Of a stretch of DNA of 64,000 bases, positions 8,273 through 18,012 are shown in pieces. Each line of letters begins with the position of its first letter. Position 1 is the first letter of the stretch. The stretch is from the NCBI GenBank assembly GCA_003213595.1, contig QCMR01000002.1, positions 1 to 64,000 of the forward strand, given 5' to 3'. The notes beneath the pieces are model-generated. The model had not been told where the DNA came from, did no database searches, and saw only the letters and a program-made list of their open reading frames with translations. Source of the DNA: SAR86 cluster bacterium AG-422-E19 (GTDB taxonomy: Bacteria; Pseudomonadota; Gammaproteobacteria; Magnimaribacterales; AG-339-G14). The translations under genes and the position numbers were made by a program.

Positions 8273-9478
8273 TTAATTTAAAGTTAAAGTGTTTAATTGG
8301 ATTAATGGTAACAGGATAGCAAGGACGATAAGAGCTACAAACATGCCAAGGAATACTACAATTAGCGGCTCGAGTAGATTCATGGTGATTTTTGTAGAGC
8401 TTTGGAATTTATTTTCTAAATAAACCGATACTTTCTCAAGCATTTCTTCAAGTCTTCCTGACCGTTCTCCGTTTTCGATCATTTGCGTCACCAGAGGTGG
8501 GATAACTTGGATTTTTTCTAAACTAGATGCCAAAGACTCCCCTTCGGCAACTTTATTCGCTGTTGATTTAACCTGTTGGCGTAAATAACTATTTGAAATG
8601 GTATCAGCTGAAATTTCAAGAGCGTTTATTATGGAAATGTTACTGGATCTTAAAATACTCAAAGAATTGGTAAATCTAGACAAGTCTGAATCTATTAAAG
8701 AGTTCTTAAGAACGGGAACTGAAAGAAGAAATTTGTCTAATTTTGATCTAAATAATTCATAACCAATTGATCTTATGGTGATAAAACCAATCAAACCACT
8801 AATTAATATTGCTGAGTAAAAGAGATAACTGGTAAATACAGATGACATAAATAACAAAGATTTTGTAATAAATGGTAAATCTCTATTCAAAGAAGAAAAT
8901 TGACTTACAACTTCTGGAACGACAAAAGACAAAAGCAAAACAATCACAACAATCGCAATGGCAAAAAGAATAAATGGATAAACCAAGGCACCGATAATAT
9001 CTTGGGATATTTTTGATTTTCTCTCTAGAAAATCAGATGTTTTTTCTAAGACCATACCTAAATCACCAGAAGTTTCTCCGGCTCTGACCAAAGAACAATA
9101 AAGTCGATCAAAGCTCTCCGGATGATCTTCAAGCGATTCCGATAGTTTGAAACCCGCTTTTACCTTATTGGAAATATTTGAAAGTTTTCCTTTGATCAAA
9201 GGCGAATCTATTTGTTTGGCTACTGATTCTAAGGCCTGATCTACCGGAATACCGCCATTGATCAAAGTTGAAAGTTGACGGGTAATGAGACTTAACTTTG
9301 ATGAAGATATTTTTCTAAATAAAGAGATATTGAATCTATTTTTTGACTCTTTTAGGTTTATCGGAATGAGTCTTCTGTTTTTTAATTCTTCTTGAGCTTC
9401 ACTTAAATTCTCAGCAATCAGAACTCCAGTTTCTGTTATTCCGGTAGAGTCTAAAGCTTTGTAGGAATAATTTGGCAT
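8273..9478 (-). CDS. gspF: Type II secretion inner-membrane platform protein GspF
   Basis: The 401-residue protein carries two copies of the T2SSF domain (about residues 65-190 and 265-390), each followed by hydrophobic segments near 168-190, 213-235 and 370-395. The start MPNYSYKALDSTGITETGVL and motifs QLSTLINGGIPVDQAL, LVRAGETSGDL and MIENGERSGRLEEML are hallmark GspF/PilC sequences. GspF connects the ATPase to pseudopilus assembly. It lies between gspE and gspG with gaps of two to four bases. No abnormality is seen. Confidence 0.97.
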   Translation of the reverse strand: MPNYSYKALDSTGITETGVLIAENLSEAQEELKNRRLIPINLKESKNRFNISLFRKISSSKLSLITRQLSTLINGGIPVDQALESVAKQIDSPLIKGKLSNISNKVKAGFKLSESLEDHPESFDRLYCSLVRAGETSGDLGMVLEKTSDFLERKSKISQDIIGALVYPFILFAIAIVVIVLLLSFVVPEVVSQFSSLNRDLPFITKSLLFMSSVFTSYLFYSAILISGLIGFITIRSIGYELFRSKLDKFLLSVPVLKNSLIDSDLSRFTNSLSILRSSNISIINALEISADTISNSYLRQQVKSTANKVAEGESLASSLEKIQVIPPLVTQMIENGERSGRLEEMLEKVSVYLENKFQSSTKITMNLLEPLIVVFLGMFVALIVLAILLPLIQLNTLTLN

Positions 9479-9480
9479 TT

Positions 9481-10848
9481 CTAATTCTTCTCTTGGAGAA
9501 CTCTTCTGAGCTCGTCTTCCGAAGTTAAGCCTAAGTTAACTTTCTCTTGTCCATCGAGCTCCAGAGTATTGTTATCATTGAAAGCGATATTCTTAATTTC
9601 ACTTTCCGAACCCTTGTTATGGATCTGCTCTTTGATATCGTCATTTATCAGAATAGATTCAAAAACACCGATTCTTCCAGAGAGTTCCTGACTTGCAGGA
9701 TCAATTTTTCTAACTAGCCTTTGTGCAATTACCATTCGCAATGAACTAGCAATTAGATAGGGCTCCACACCCATATCTATGAGCCTTGTAATTGCACCAA
9801 CCGAATCGTTGGTATGAACAGTAGATAAAACCAAGTGTCCGGTTAAACTTGCTTGAATTGCGATATCAGCGGTTTCTTTATCTCTGATTTCTCCAACCAT
9901 AACGACATCCGGATCTTGTCTTAAAATTGCTCTTAAACCTTTTTCAAAAGTTAAACCAACTCGATTATTTACTTGTGTTTGGCCTACTCCTTCAATTGCA
10001 TACTCAATGGGATCTTCAACGGTTAGGATGTTTCTGGTTTGATCGTTTAAAAAATTTAAACCTGAATACAAAGTAGTGGTCTTACCTGATCCAGTAGGAC
10101 CAGTGACCAGAATGATGCCACTGTTGTTTTTTAATTCAGTTTGGTAATTGCCCAAAAGACTCTCCGTCATACCTAGTTCTTTAAGATCAAGGCTGGAATC
10201 TGCTTTATCGAGTAATCTCAAAACTATTCGTTCCCCATAGCTTGAAGGCAAAGTTGAAACTCTTATATCCACCCATCGTTCTCCAAGTTTGAGAGACATC
10301 CTGCCGTCTTGAGGGATTCGTCTCTCTGCAATATCCAAATTAGACATAATTTTTATTCGCGCATTCAATAATGGTGAAATTCTAGAGCTAGGTCTTATTT
10401 TTTCTTTAAGAATTCCATCGGTTCTGAATCTGATAATTAAATTCTCCTCATAAGGTTCAATATGGATATCGGAGGCTCCGTCCTTGATTGCCTCCGATAA
10501 AATCGCATTGATTAGTCTGATTACCGGAGAATCTGTACTGTCATCCAGCAAATCTTCAGTTTTTGGTAAATCGAGAACTAAAGAATCCAAATCAACATCC
10601 TCGTGGATATTCTCTGCTAAGGATTCTGACGACTGAGTTTTATCGGAATAAGATTCAGAAAGTTTTTTGTTGAACTCGGAAAAATCTATTTGTCTGGTTT
10701 CTACAGGTAATTTGTATTTGGACTGAATATGAGCGATTGCATTGATGTCGCAATCGTCGGTATGAAAAATCAATATCGAGTCGTTACTCACTTCTGGAAG
10801 AAGTTGATTATCCTTGCAAAATTTATAACTGAAGTCTTTGTCAGTCAT
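9481..10848 (-). CDS. gspE: Type II secretion ATPase GspE lacking the zinc-binding module
   Basis: GspE is the hexameric ATPase that drives pseudopilus growth. The N1E-like region is divergent (residues 1-90). The catalytic part has the Walker A motif GPTGSGKT (250-257), Asp box TVEDPIEY (276-283), Walker B-like DVVMVGEIRD (314-323) and His box TGHLVLSTVHTND (336-348). At 455 residues it is shorter than the usual 490-570. The missing part is the zinc module: after IAQRLVRKI (about 374-382) the chain goes through DPASQELSGRIGVFE with none of the four cysteines of the usual CxxC...CxxC loop. The rest is intact, so the protein should still be an ATPase. GspE proteins of most proteobacteria keep the cysteines. 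Confidence 0.95.
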   Translation of the reverse strand: MTDKDFSYKFCKDNQLLPEVSNDSILIFHTDDCDINAIAHIQSKYKLPVETRQIDFSEFNKKLSESYSDKTQSSESLAENIHEDVDLDSLVLDLPKTEDLLDDSTDSPVIRLINAILSEAIKDGASDIHIEPYEENLIIRFRTDGILKEKIRPSSRISPLLNARIKIMSNLDIAERRIPQDGRMSLKLGERWVDIRVSTLPSSYGERIVLRLLDKADSSLDLKELGMTESLLGNYQTELKNNSGIILVTGPTGSGKTTTLYSGLNFLNDQTRNILTVEDPIEYAIEGVGQTQVNNRVGLTFEKGLRAILRQDPDVVMVGEIRDKETADIAIQASLTGHLVLSTVHTNDSVGAITRLIDMGVEPYLIASSLRMVIAQRLVRKIDPASQELSGRIGVFESILINDDIKEQIHNKGSESEIKNIAFNDNNTLELDGQEKVNLGLTSEDELRRVLQEKN

Positions 10849-10851
10849 CTT

Positions 10852-12768
10852 TTATACTTCTTCTTCCTCGATTTTAGGTTTGTTTTCTTCCTCAGCATCG
10901 AAAATTAATTTTTCAAGCAAGTCCAAGTCAGGTGAGGTTTTTCCTTTCTTACTTCTAAGCATCTCTTGAGCTCTTAAATAGTCGTACTTTGTATTTGTCA
11001 GAGCCTGCATATCTTGAGCGGTTCTGATGATTGTCGGTTTAAGGAATACTACTAAATTTTTCTTATTGATGGTGGTTTGTTCCTGGCGAAAAGCCTTACC
11101 GATAACAGGTATGTCGCCAAGCAAAGGAACCTTTCTTATTGATTCTTGGATGTCGTCATCGATCAATCCTCCCAATACAATAGTTTGGTTATCTTCAACC
11201 ATGACCACTGTTTCTATAGCCCTTTTGTTAGTAACAATTTCTGCTGATCCTGCAGAAATGGGCCCAGAAAGAGAGGAAACTTCCTGTTCAATATCTAATT
11301 TGATTGAGTTGCCTTCATTGATTTGAGGTTTAACACTTAATTTGATTCCAATTTCTTGACGCGTAACTGTTCTAAAAGGATTTGAATTATTGGTACCTAA
11401 AGACTCTCCAGTGGTAATAGGTATCTCTTGACCAACAATAATTGATGACTCTTCGTTATCCATAGTCAATATTGAGGGAGTTGAAAGTACATTTGAGTCA
11501 CTATTTTTTGCAAGCACATTGAGGATTGCCGCAAAACTATCGCCGCCTTTTTTATACTTTCCAACTCCAGTTGCAAAGCCATCCAAACTCAACAAAGTAG
11601 ATAAGACAGCGGTTGTGCTTCCTCCTGGGGTTAATCCAGCTACAAGAGCTGAAAGATCAGGCGTTGGATTACCAAATCTTTGAGATGCAATCGGTGAGTT
11701 CGATCCTTCGCCGCCAAATAAAAATTGGAAACCCAGATCTTTTGATAACTGATCTGATATCTCAACAATGATGGCTTCAACTAGAACTTGCGCTCTCCTT
11801 ATATCAAGCTGACTAATAATTCCGGTTAAGGACGTCATCACATCTGGCTCGGCTGAAATTATGAGTGAATTTGTTTCTTCATGAGCCGTGATCGAAGTAT
11901 TGCCTTTGTTCGAACTTTTTTCATCAATATTCGGTGTCATCTTATTGAGAATTTCAACCAATGCAGCGGCATCAGCATATTTTAAATAAACAACCTTTAA
12001 GGAACTTGTACCTTGGTCTTTTACATCGAGTTTTATTACGACAGCCTTCATTCGCTCTACAATTTCTTGATCACCAAAAAGTAATACGCTGTTGCTCCTT
12101 TCAATTGCATAAGCATTAAAATCATTTGGTGCCATACCGCCAGAGTTCTCTGAAAAAACTTTATCAATCAATTTTGAAATTTGAGTGGAAGAAGAGTTTT
12201 TCAATTTAACGATTTCATAAACATCGGCAGGATTTTTATCCAGCTCATCAACAAGTTGTCTAATTCTTTTAACATTTGCATTTCGATCGGTAAGTATCAG
12301 ACTGTTGCTAGGCGCATAAACTGCAATGTGTCCCTGAGAATTTATGAGTGGTCTTATTAAAGGAATCAAAGCATTTGCAGATGTTTGACTAGGCCTAATG
12401 ATAGTCGAAACCAATGCATCTTCGGGTGAAACGGGTTTTGATACCTCAGTAAAGCTTTGCCTGCCCATTGAGGCAGGAACTATTTTGACGGCATTTGCTT
12501 GTTCAACTGCGGTAAAACCGTGAACACTGAGGACTGAAAGAAAAATTTCGTAAGCTTCTTCGATCGTTAAATCATCTCTTGAAATAACAGTTACGTTTGC
12601 CTTCACTCTTGGATCTACGACAAAAGACTTACCCGTCAAAGATGCAATATCTGAGACAAAAGATTTAATGTCTGCATCTCGCATATTAATCGTCACCGAC
12701 CATAAGCTTGATGAAAGTCCAAAAATAAGCGCATAGGCGCAACAATTCTTATAAATTGAATAAATCAT
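10852..12768 (-). CDS. gspD: Type II secretion outer-membrane secretin GspD
   Basis: GspD forms the outer-membrane channel. The 638 residues begin with an export signal up to about residue 24. A TonB-short-like N0 domain follows (ITINMRDADIKSFV...GKSFVVDPRVK, 25-95), then N1, N2 and N3 domains: VYEIVKLKNSSSTQISKL near 183, LKVVYLKYADAAALVEIL near 258 and RRAQVLVEAIIVEISDQL near 320. The secretin core ends with VPLLGDIPVIGKAFRQ near 548 and the GGLIDDD motif. The C-terminal tail is Glu/Lys-rich. Length is normal. It lies between gspC and gspE. No pilotin gene is recognisable nearby. Confidence 0.96.
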   Translation of the reverse strand: MIYSIYKNCCAYALIFGLSSSLWSVTINMRDADIKSFVSDIASLTGKSFVVDPRVKANVTVISRDDLTIEEAYEIFLSVLSVHGFTAVEQANAVKIVPASMGRQSFTEVSKPVSPEDALVSTIIRPSQTSANALIPLIRPLINSQGHIAVYAPSNSLILTDRNANVKRIRQLVDELDKNPADVYEIVKLKNSSSTQISKLIDKVFSENSGGMAPNDFNAYAIERSNSVLLFGDQEIVERMKAVVIKLDVKDQGTSSLKVVYLKYADAAALVEILNKMTPNIDEKSSNKGNTSITAHEETNSLIISAEPDVMTSLTGIISQLDIRRAQVLVEAIIVEISDQLSKDLGFQFLFGGEGSNSPIASQRFGNPTPDLSALVAGLTPGGSTTAVLSTLLSLDGFATGVGKYKKGGDSFAAILNVLAKNSDSNVLSTPSILTMDNEESSIIVGQEIPITTGESLGTNNSNPFRTVTRQEIGIKLSVKPQINEGNSIKLDIEQEVSSLSGPISAGSAEIVTNKRAIETVVMVEDNQTIVLGGLIDDDIQESIRKVPLLGDIPVIGKAFRQEQTTINKKNLVVFLKPTIIRTAQDMQALTNTKYDYLRAQEMLRSKKGKTSPDLDLLEKLIFDAEEENKPKIEEEEV

Positions 12769-12781
12769 AATTTTTTTTGGT

Positions 12782-13636
12782 TTAGTTAATGTTTATATCG
12801 ACAGATACAACTTGATCGTCTCTAACTAAATCGAGGTTAAGCGATGCTAAATCAGAGAAAAAAGAATTAATTGAATCTTGATCAGAGAGGTCAATTTCTG
12901 CAACGGAAAGTCCATTGATGGACTTCACAATATCCCCAGGTCTTAATTCCGAAGAATCAAAAAGCGCAGTACTCTCCCCTGGACTTATTTCAAGACCGGA
13001 AAAAGTTCCGTCATCAAAAACAGGTGCAAAAGTGATTAACTTCGCAATTTCCTGATTTTCAATCCACTCTTTGCTGATGGTGGGTTTTTGCTGCGATGCA
13101 ATTTTTATAGAAGTATTCCCCTGAACAACTCTTTCCATACCCTTTATTACTGAGCCCTTAAAAAAGGACAAGCTTTCGGTTATGCCAGAACGCTTGATGG
13201 TGACAAAATCTTTGTTAATTGAATCCAAGTAAACGTTATCGGAAATCATATCTCCCACGAGATAAGTTTTTTGATCGTTTTGGTTGAAGCCAATTATTGC
13301 CGATTTAACTTCATCAGAAGAAGTAACACCGTAAAGTTTTAAAGATAATGAAGTTTCAGGAGCTTTAACAAGACTTTCATAGATAGATAGACCATCAATT
13401 TCAACATCAGATGAAAATGGATTATCTATGATTCTAGGAGCATCGCTAGATGCAAAAGAGTTGTTAAAGTTATTTGAACTTAATTGGTTATTAAAAATCA
13501 ATCCGAGTAATATCGAAGAAAACTCTAAAGAAAATACTAATAAAAGTGCGCCGGAAATAGAGAATTTAAGATTTTTCTCATTCAAGTAACTTTTGTATCT
13601 TTCTAAATTGATACCTTTTAAGTAGTCCAATACCAT
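12782..13636 (-). CDS. gspC: Type II secretion protein GspC
   Basis: GspC links the inner-membrane platform to the secretin. The 284 residues show a short cytoplasmic start, one membrane helix at about 27-48 (SGALLLVFSLEFSSILLGL), a linker, the homology region at about 90-160 (SLKLYGVTSSDEVKSAIIG, typical of GspC), and a C-terminal PDZ-like domain from about 205 (SGLEISPGES...LRPGDIVKSINGL). The PDZ domain classifies it as GspC rather than the coiled-coil type. It is the first gene of the operon. There is no Shine-Dalgarno sequence before ATG 13636, and a possible -10 box lies close to the start, so a leaderless message is possible. Confidence 0.93.
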   Translation of the reverse strand: MVLDYLKGINLERYKSYLNEKNLKFSISGALLLVFSLEFSSILLGLIFNNQLSSNNFNNSFASSDAPRIIDNPFSSDVEIDGLSIYESLVKAPETSLSLKLYGVTSSDEVKSAIIGFNQNDQKTYLVGDMISDNVYLDSINKDFVTIKRSGITESLSFFKGSVIKGMERVVQGNTSIKIASQQKPTISKEWIENQEIAKLITFAPVFDDGTFSGLEISPGESTALFDSSELRPGDIVKSINGLSVAEIDLSDQDSINSFFSDLASLNLDLVRDDQVVSVDININ

Positions 13637-13646
13637 ATATACATTG

Positions 13647-13676
13647 ATTTTATGTCATATTTAGTCAAATTGACAA
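13647..13676 (-). promoter_or_regulatory. Candidate promoter of the gsp operon
   Basis: On the minus strand TTGTCA (13676-13671) and TAAAAT (13652-13647) stand 18 bases apart, each matching five of six consensus positions. The expected transcription start falls only a few bases before the gspC ATG at 13636, which would give an almost leaderless transcript. The whole gap between gspC and the divergent peptidase gene is 52 bases, so both promoters must be packed here. Confidence 0.4.
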
Positions 13677-13688
13677 AGATTTATACCA

Positions 13689-14453
13689 ATGATTATCTCT
13701 ATCTATATTATTTTCTCTGCGCTTTTGGGTAGCTTTCTAGCAAGCTTTATCTATCGCTACGTTAATAACAATATCGAAGCAGATGCATATGTGGAAAGCA
13801 TAAATATTTATACTGAACCCTCTTTTTGTCCTGCCTGTAAGACTAAAATTGATTGGTATCACCTCATTCCTGTCTTGAGTTACTTATTCTTAAGAGGAAA
13901 AGCCAAATGCTGTGGTGCAACAATCTCCTCAAGATACTTCTTGATAGAAATATTGGTCATTTCTTTGTTTTTATTGATTTTCATTACAAATGCTTCGTGG
14001 GGTTTAATACTTTTTAAAAGCATTATTGCTCTAACTTTGATATTTATTGCCTTGATAGATTATCAATACAAAATCATTCCTTTGAGCTCGCTTTTAATAT
14101 TATTTATTTTGGCTTTGATGCTTTCAGCGTTGGAGGGTCTTTTAATATTGCCCGAAATATTTATGGCAATTATTTCAGGCTTTCTCCTTTTGGCAACGAG
14201 ATGGTTATTTTTCAAACTCAAGGGAAAAGAAGCTTTGGGTTTAGGAGATGTAATCCTTTTTCCAATTTTAACTTTAATGATCCCAATGACTTTAGTCCCT
14301 ATTCTATTGCTTACTGCATCACTTCTTGGAATATTAGAGTTTTTTCTTAGCTCCAAACTGAAGAGAGATTCTGAGATTGCTTTTGGCTTTCACTTAGCAA
14401 TTGCAAGTTACTTAGGATTGGTAAATTTTTATCCTATCCTGCCTTTGATATAG
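13689..14453 (+). CDS. gspO: Prepilin peptidase (GspO/PilD)
   Basis: This bifunctional inner-membrane aspartyl protease cleaves prepilin leaders and N-methylates the new N-terminus. The 254 residues contain the cytoplasmic cysteine loop (FCPAC with C47 and C50, [16 protein letters not shown], then C74-C75) and the two catalytic aspartates: D124 in [11 protein letters not shown] and D187 in GLGDVIL. About seven membrane segments are evident. The second cysteine pair is adjacent (KCCGATIS) rather than the common CxxC. It is divergent from gspC and should process the products of gspG, I, J and K. Its 3' end overlaps the convergent pstB by 25 bases. Confidence 0.95.
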   Translation: MIISIYIIFSALLGSFLASFIYRYVNNNIEADAYVESINIYTEPSFCPACKTKIDWYHLIPVLSYLFLRGKAKCCGATISSRYFLIEILVISLFLLIFITNASWGLILFKSIIALTLIFIALIDYQYKIIPLSSLLILFILALMLSALEGLLILPEIFMAIISGFLLLATRWLFFKLKGKEALGLGDVILFPILTLMIPMTLVPILLLTASLLGILEFFLSSKLKRDSEIAFGFHLAIASYLGLVNFYPILPLI

Positions 14454-15253
14454 TTTTGAGTAAGTTCGTGATCTGGGTCGCCAAATATTTTTGATGTTTT
14501 GCCTGTCTCGACAAGGTGACCTAAATGAAAATAAGCTGCTCTTTGAGAAACTCTTGAAGCTTGGCTCATTGAATGCGTAACTATTACGATTGCATAGTTC
14601 TCTTTTAATTCACTTATCAAATCTTCGATTTTTTCTGTAGCGATTGGATCTAAAGCTGAACATGGCTCATCCATTAGGATAACATCGGGACGAACTGCTA
14701 TGGCCCTTGCAATACAGAGTCTTTGTTGTTGTCCTCCAGAAAGTGCTGTACCAGGAGTGTTTAATCTATCTTTAACCTCATCCCACAAACCTGCTCTTAA
14801 TAGAGAAGTTTCAACTATCTCATCCATATCTGATTTTGATTCAGTCATGCCGTGGATTCTTGGCCCATAGGCAATGTTTTCATAAACAGATTTTGGAAAT
14901 GGATTCGGTTTTTGGAAAACCATACCCACTCTGGCTCTAAGAAGAACAACATCCAAATCTCCATGATAGATATCAATATTTTCTAAAGTGATTTCGCCAG
15001 TTACTTTTGCGGAATCAATTGTGTCATTCAGTCTATTAAGACATCTTATAAAAGTTGACTTTCCACAACCTGAAGGCCCAATCAACGAAAGAACTTCTTT
15101 TTTACCAACTTCGATATTTATGTTCTTTAAAGCCTGATTATCGTCATAAAAAACGCAGCAATCTTTCGCTTTCATAATGACTTCTTTTTCTGTGGTTGAA
15201 TCACCAACAGTTTTAAAGTCATCTGCTAACTCTATAAGTTCTGTTTTGCTCAT
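14429..15253 (-). CDS. pstB: Phosphate ABC transporter ATP-binding protein PstB
   Basis: PstB powers high-affinity phosphate import through PstCA. It has Walker [11 protein letters not shown]-loop [15 protein letters not shown] signature [14 protein letters not shown], Walker [14 protein letters not shown] and the H-loop THSM. The start is taken at ATG 15253, four bases after the pstA stop, giving 274 residues. An upstream in-frame TTG at 15274 would overlap pstA by 17 bases and is less likely. The N-terminus is about 20 residues longer than the E. coli protein. No phoU gene follows: the next gene is the convergent prepilin peptidase. Confidence 0.97.
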   Translation of the reverse strand: MSKTELIELADDFKTVGDSTTEKEVIMKAKDCCVFYDDNQALKNINIEVGKKEVLSLIGPSGCGKSTFIRCLNRLNDTIDSAKVTGEITLENIDIYHGDLDVVLLRARVGMVFQKPNPFPKSVYENIAYGPRIHGMTESKSDMDEIVETSLLRAGLWDEVKDRLNTPGTALSGGQQQRLCIARAIAVRPDVILMDEPCSALDPIATEKIEDLISELKENYAIVIVTHSMSQASRVSQRAAYFHLGHLVETGKTSKIFGDPDHELTQNYIKGRIG

Positions 15254-15257
15254 TGAA

Positions 15258-16556
15258 CTACCACTTAGTTTCAAATTTATTTCTGAGCCAAATTGCTGTC
15301 GAATTCATTAATAGTAAAAAGAATAACAAAACTAAAATTGCTGCAGATGTTCTCTCTACGAAACCCCTCTCTGGAGCATCGGCCCATAAGTATACTTGAA
15401 CTGGAAGCGCTGCGGAGGAATCTAGTGGCGAGGATGGAACATCAACTACAAAAGCAACCATGCCAATCATCAACAAAGGAGCAGATTCGCCCAATGCTCT
15501 TGCCATTCCGATAATTGAACCGGTTAACATGCCGGGTAATGCTAAAGGAAAAACATGATCAAACACGGTTTGAATTTTAGACGCCCCTACGCCAAGCGCA
15601 GCGTCAGTAATACTCGGTGGCACAGATTGAAGCGCAGCTCGAGAAGCAATAATAATTACTGGAAAGGTCATTAATGCCAGGACCAACCCACCAACCAAAG
15701 GGGCTGATCTAGGCATACCAAAAAAGTTTATAAATACTGCAAGCCCCAACAACCCATAAATGATGGATGGCACAGCTGCTAAGTTATTGATATTCACCTC
15801 TACAAAATCTATAAATCTATTTTTTGGAGCAAACTCTTCCAAATAAATAGCGGCTGCCACACCAAGAGGAAAAGCAACTATAAAAGTTATGATTAACATG
15901 AAAAACGATCCCACTAGTGCTCCTAGTACGCCAGCGAGCTCAGGCTCTCTAGAATCTCCAGCTGTAAACAAAGTAGAGTTGAAATTTTGCCTGATTAGGT
16001 TTTGTTCTTGTAACTCTTGAACCCACCTAACTTGATTATCTGAAATTCTTCTTTGTGATTCATCCAAAGATACGTCGATATTCCCTTTCAGATACATATC
16101 AATGTCACTATCCAATCGTACCCAAATATCTATCTCTTGGCCTATCAACGAATAATCGTTTAAAACCATAGACTGTAATCGCAAGGACGTTCCCGAACTT
16201 ACCAGAGACTTCAATTCTTTTCTTTCCTTTCTAGAAGAAACTTCAGGAAAATAAGTCTTTAGAGAATCTAAGACTAATTTATCGAAGTTAGCATATCTAA
16301 TTTCTTCTTCATCTCTAAGCCGATCAGGATCGATAACTTCTTCATTTAAATAGATCTTCATATTGAGCTCACCTTGAGTAAAGGCGCTGTAACCTTTGCT
16401 GATGATGCTGCTAAAGAAAACCAATAAAAAAACTACCGCAAATAAAATTGAGACAACGCCATAAAATCTAAACATAAATTCAGAACGATATCTTTTTTTG
16501 AGACCGCGGTTTACGATTTCGGAAATATCTTGTGTCTCTTGCAAAGTATTACTCAT
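15258..16556 (-). CDS. pstA: Phosphate ABC transporter permease PstA with periplasmic insert
   Basis: The 432-residue protein is much longer than E. coli PstA (296). After one N-terminal helix (about 29-52) comes a periplasmic region of roughly 150 residues (DUF3333-like, with [21 protein letters not shown] near 70). The permease domain then starts near 205 with five further helices and the EAA-type loop [24 protein letters not shown]. Such long PstA proteins are common in marine and other gammaproteobacteria. It overlaps pstC by eight bases. PstA and PstC form the channel for phosphate delivered by PstS. Confidence 0.95.
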   Translation of the reverse strand: MSNTLQETQDISEIVNRGLKKRYRSEFMFRFYGVVSILFAVVFLLVFFSSIISKGYSAFTQGELNMKIYLNEEVIDPDRLRDEEEIRYANFDKLVLDSLKTYFPEVSSRKERKELKSLVSSGTSLRLQSMVLNDYSLIGQEIDIWVRLDSDIDMYLKGNIDVSLDESQRRISDNQVRWVQELQEQNLIRQNFNSTLFTAGDSREPELAGVLGALVGSFFMLIITFIVAFPLGVAAAIYLEEFAPKNRFIDFVEVNINNLAAVPSIIYGLLGLAVFINFFGMPRSAPLVGGLVLALMTFPVIIIASRAALQSVPPSITDAALGVGASKIQTVFDHVFPLALPGMLTGSIIGMARALGESAPLLMIGMVAFVVDVPSSPLDSSAALPVQVYLWADAPERGFVERTSAAILVLLFFLLLMNSTAIWLRNKFETKW

Positions 16557-17925
16557 ATTGTTCTCTGTATTTTCTGACGATTTTTAGAGCGTAAAAATTT
16601 AATGCCAAAGTTACTAGGAATAGAGTTAGTCCCAGAGCAAAAGCAGCTAAGGTCTTTGGACTATCAAACTCTTGATCTCCGACCAAAAGCGTCACTATCT
16701 GCACAGTTACCGTTGTTACTGCATCTATTGGATTAAAAGATAATCTTGCAGATAAGCCTGCTGCCATTACAACAATCATGGTCTCCCCAATTGCCCTTGA
16801 AGCTGCTAAAAGTATTCCTCCAACAATTCCTGGTAAAGCAGCTGGGATGATTACCTTCTTGATTGTTTCTGATTTAGTTGCGCCCAAACCATATGAACCA
16901 TCTCGCATTGCCTGAGGCACTGCAGAAATTACATCATCAGATAAAGAAGAAACGAGTGGAATGATCATAATTCCCATAACCAAACCAACGCCAAGAGCAC
17001 TTTCTGAGGCGATATCCAAACCAATGGTTACTCCGAAATCCCTTATAAAAGGAGCTAAAGTAATTGCGGCAAAGAATCCATAAACAACAGTCGGTATTCC
17101 AGATAAAATTTCCAACATTGGTTTTGTGTAGGATCTAACTTTGGAAGGAGCATATTCGGAGAGGTAAATTGCCGTCATAAGCCCAACGGGAACAGCTACT
17201 GTCAATGAAATTAAAGATATCAACGCCGTACCAGCAAATAATGGAATGGCGCCAAACAAACCTGAAGAGCCGACTTGATCTTCACGAATTGCCATTTGCG
17301 GACTCCAAGTGAGTCCAAATAAAAAATCATCAAAGCTGATAATTTGGAAAAATCTTATGGCTTCAAATAGAACAGAAAGCAGAATTCCCGCTGTAGCAAA
17401 TATTGCAACAGTCGCAGAAGCTAAAAGTAAGTTACTGATGATCTTCTCAACTTTGTTTCTAGCTCTTAAAGTTCCAGAAATCGATCTATAGGAGAATATG
17501 AACAAAGCTAAACTTAAAACCAATGAAGAGTAAATTGCTACATCCTGAACTAATTTTGTAATTCTGTTGTAATTAGCCGCTGCCTGCTCAAGACCAATGA
17601 ATGACTCTCCTGCAATTAGATTTCCTGCAGCTAAATTTTTAACGTCATTCATTCTTAATGTAATTTCATTAGGAGACAAAGCTCTAATGGACTCTGGTAA
17701 AAGAGAAATGACTTGATTAGTTACAAATGATTCAGAAAAAAGAAGCCAAAGAAATATGATTAATAATGAGGGTGCTGCAAACCAAGCCAAGGAATAATAA
17801 CCATAATATCTTGGTAAAGAATGAAGACTCTCTGTATTTTTTAATAAAAGCGCCTTCCTTTTTCCCCAAAAAAAACTAAGAAAACCTAAAAAAATTATTG
17901 AGATTAAAAATAGACTTAATGACAT
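16549..17925 (-). CDS. pstC: Phosphate ABC transporter permease PstC
   Basis: The 458-residue permease has two helices in an N-terminal extension with a periplasmic loop (residues about 60-125) and then the conserved permease core. The EAA-like loop reads DGSYGLGATKSETIKKVIIPAALPGIVGG near 350-378, and SSGLFGAIPLFAGTALISL opens the domain. Partner of PstA in the PstSCAB importer. It is separated from pstS by 87 bases holding a strong hairpin terminator, so its expression is probably a fraction of pstS expression. It overlaps pstA by eight bases. Confidence 0.95.
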   Translation of the reverse strand: MSLSLFLISIIFLGFLSFFWGKRKALLLKNTESLHSLPRYYGYYSLAWFAAPSLLIIFLWLLFSESFVTNQVISLLPESIRALSPNEITLRMNDVKNLAAGNLIAGESFIGLEQAAANYNRITKLVQDVAIYSSLVLSLALFIFSYRSISGTLRARNKVEKIISNLLLASATVAIFATAGILLSVLFEAIRFFQIISFDDFLFGLTWSPQMAIREDQVGSSGLFGAIPLFAGTALISLISLTVAVPVGLMTAIYLSEYAPSKVRSYTKPMLEILSGIPTVVYGFFAAITLAPFIRDFGVTIGLDIASESALGVGLVMGIMIIPLVSSLSDDVISAVPQAMRDGSYGLGATKSETIKKVIIPAALPGIVGGILLAASRAIGETMIVVMAAGLSARLSFNPIDAVTTVTVQIVTLLVGDQEFDSPKTLAAFALGLTLFLVTLALNFYALKIVRKYREQYE

Positions 17926-17931
17926 TTTTTA

Positions 17932-17971
17932 AATTAAAAAAACGAGGGTAACTTAAATCATTACCCTCGTT
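17932..17971 (-). terminator. Rho-independent terminator between pstS and pstC
   Basis: On the minus strand an 11-base arm AACGAGGGTAA is mirrored by TTACCCTCGTT with a 9-base loop, followed at once by a run of seven T. It sits after pstS and before pstC in the same direction. Partial termination here would give more binding protein than permease. Confidence 0.85.
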
Positions 17972-17993
17972 CATTCTAAACTACTTCTATCCA

Positions 17994-18002
17994 GGGGGGG
18001 GG
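17994..18002. repeat. Nine-G homopolymer in the pstS-pstC gap
   Basis: A run of nine consecutive G (C on the coding strand) lies between the pstS stop (18013) and the terminator hairpin in otherwise AT-rich DNA. It is outside coding sequence. It may be a length-variable tract or an assembly error. Confidence 0.9.
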
Positions 18003-18012
18003 ATTAAGTAGC

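Noticed and set aside
15254-15274. Longer PstB start at TTG 15274
   Set aside because: It overlaps pstA by 17 bases, uses TTG, and an ATG lies four bases after the pstA stop; the shorter start fits better.
17994-18002. G-quadruplex in the pstS-pstC gap
   Set aside because: A quadruplex needs four separate G runs; there is only one run of nine.
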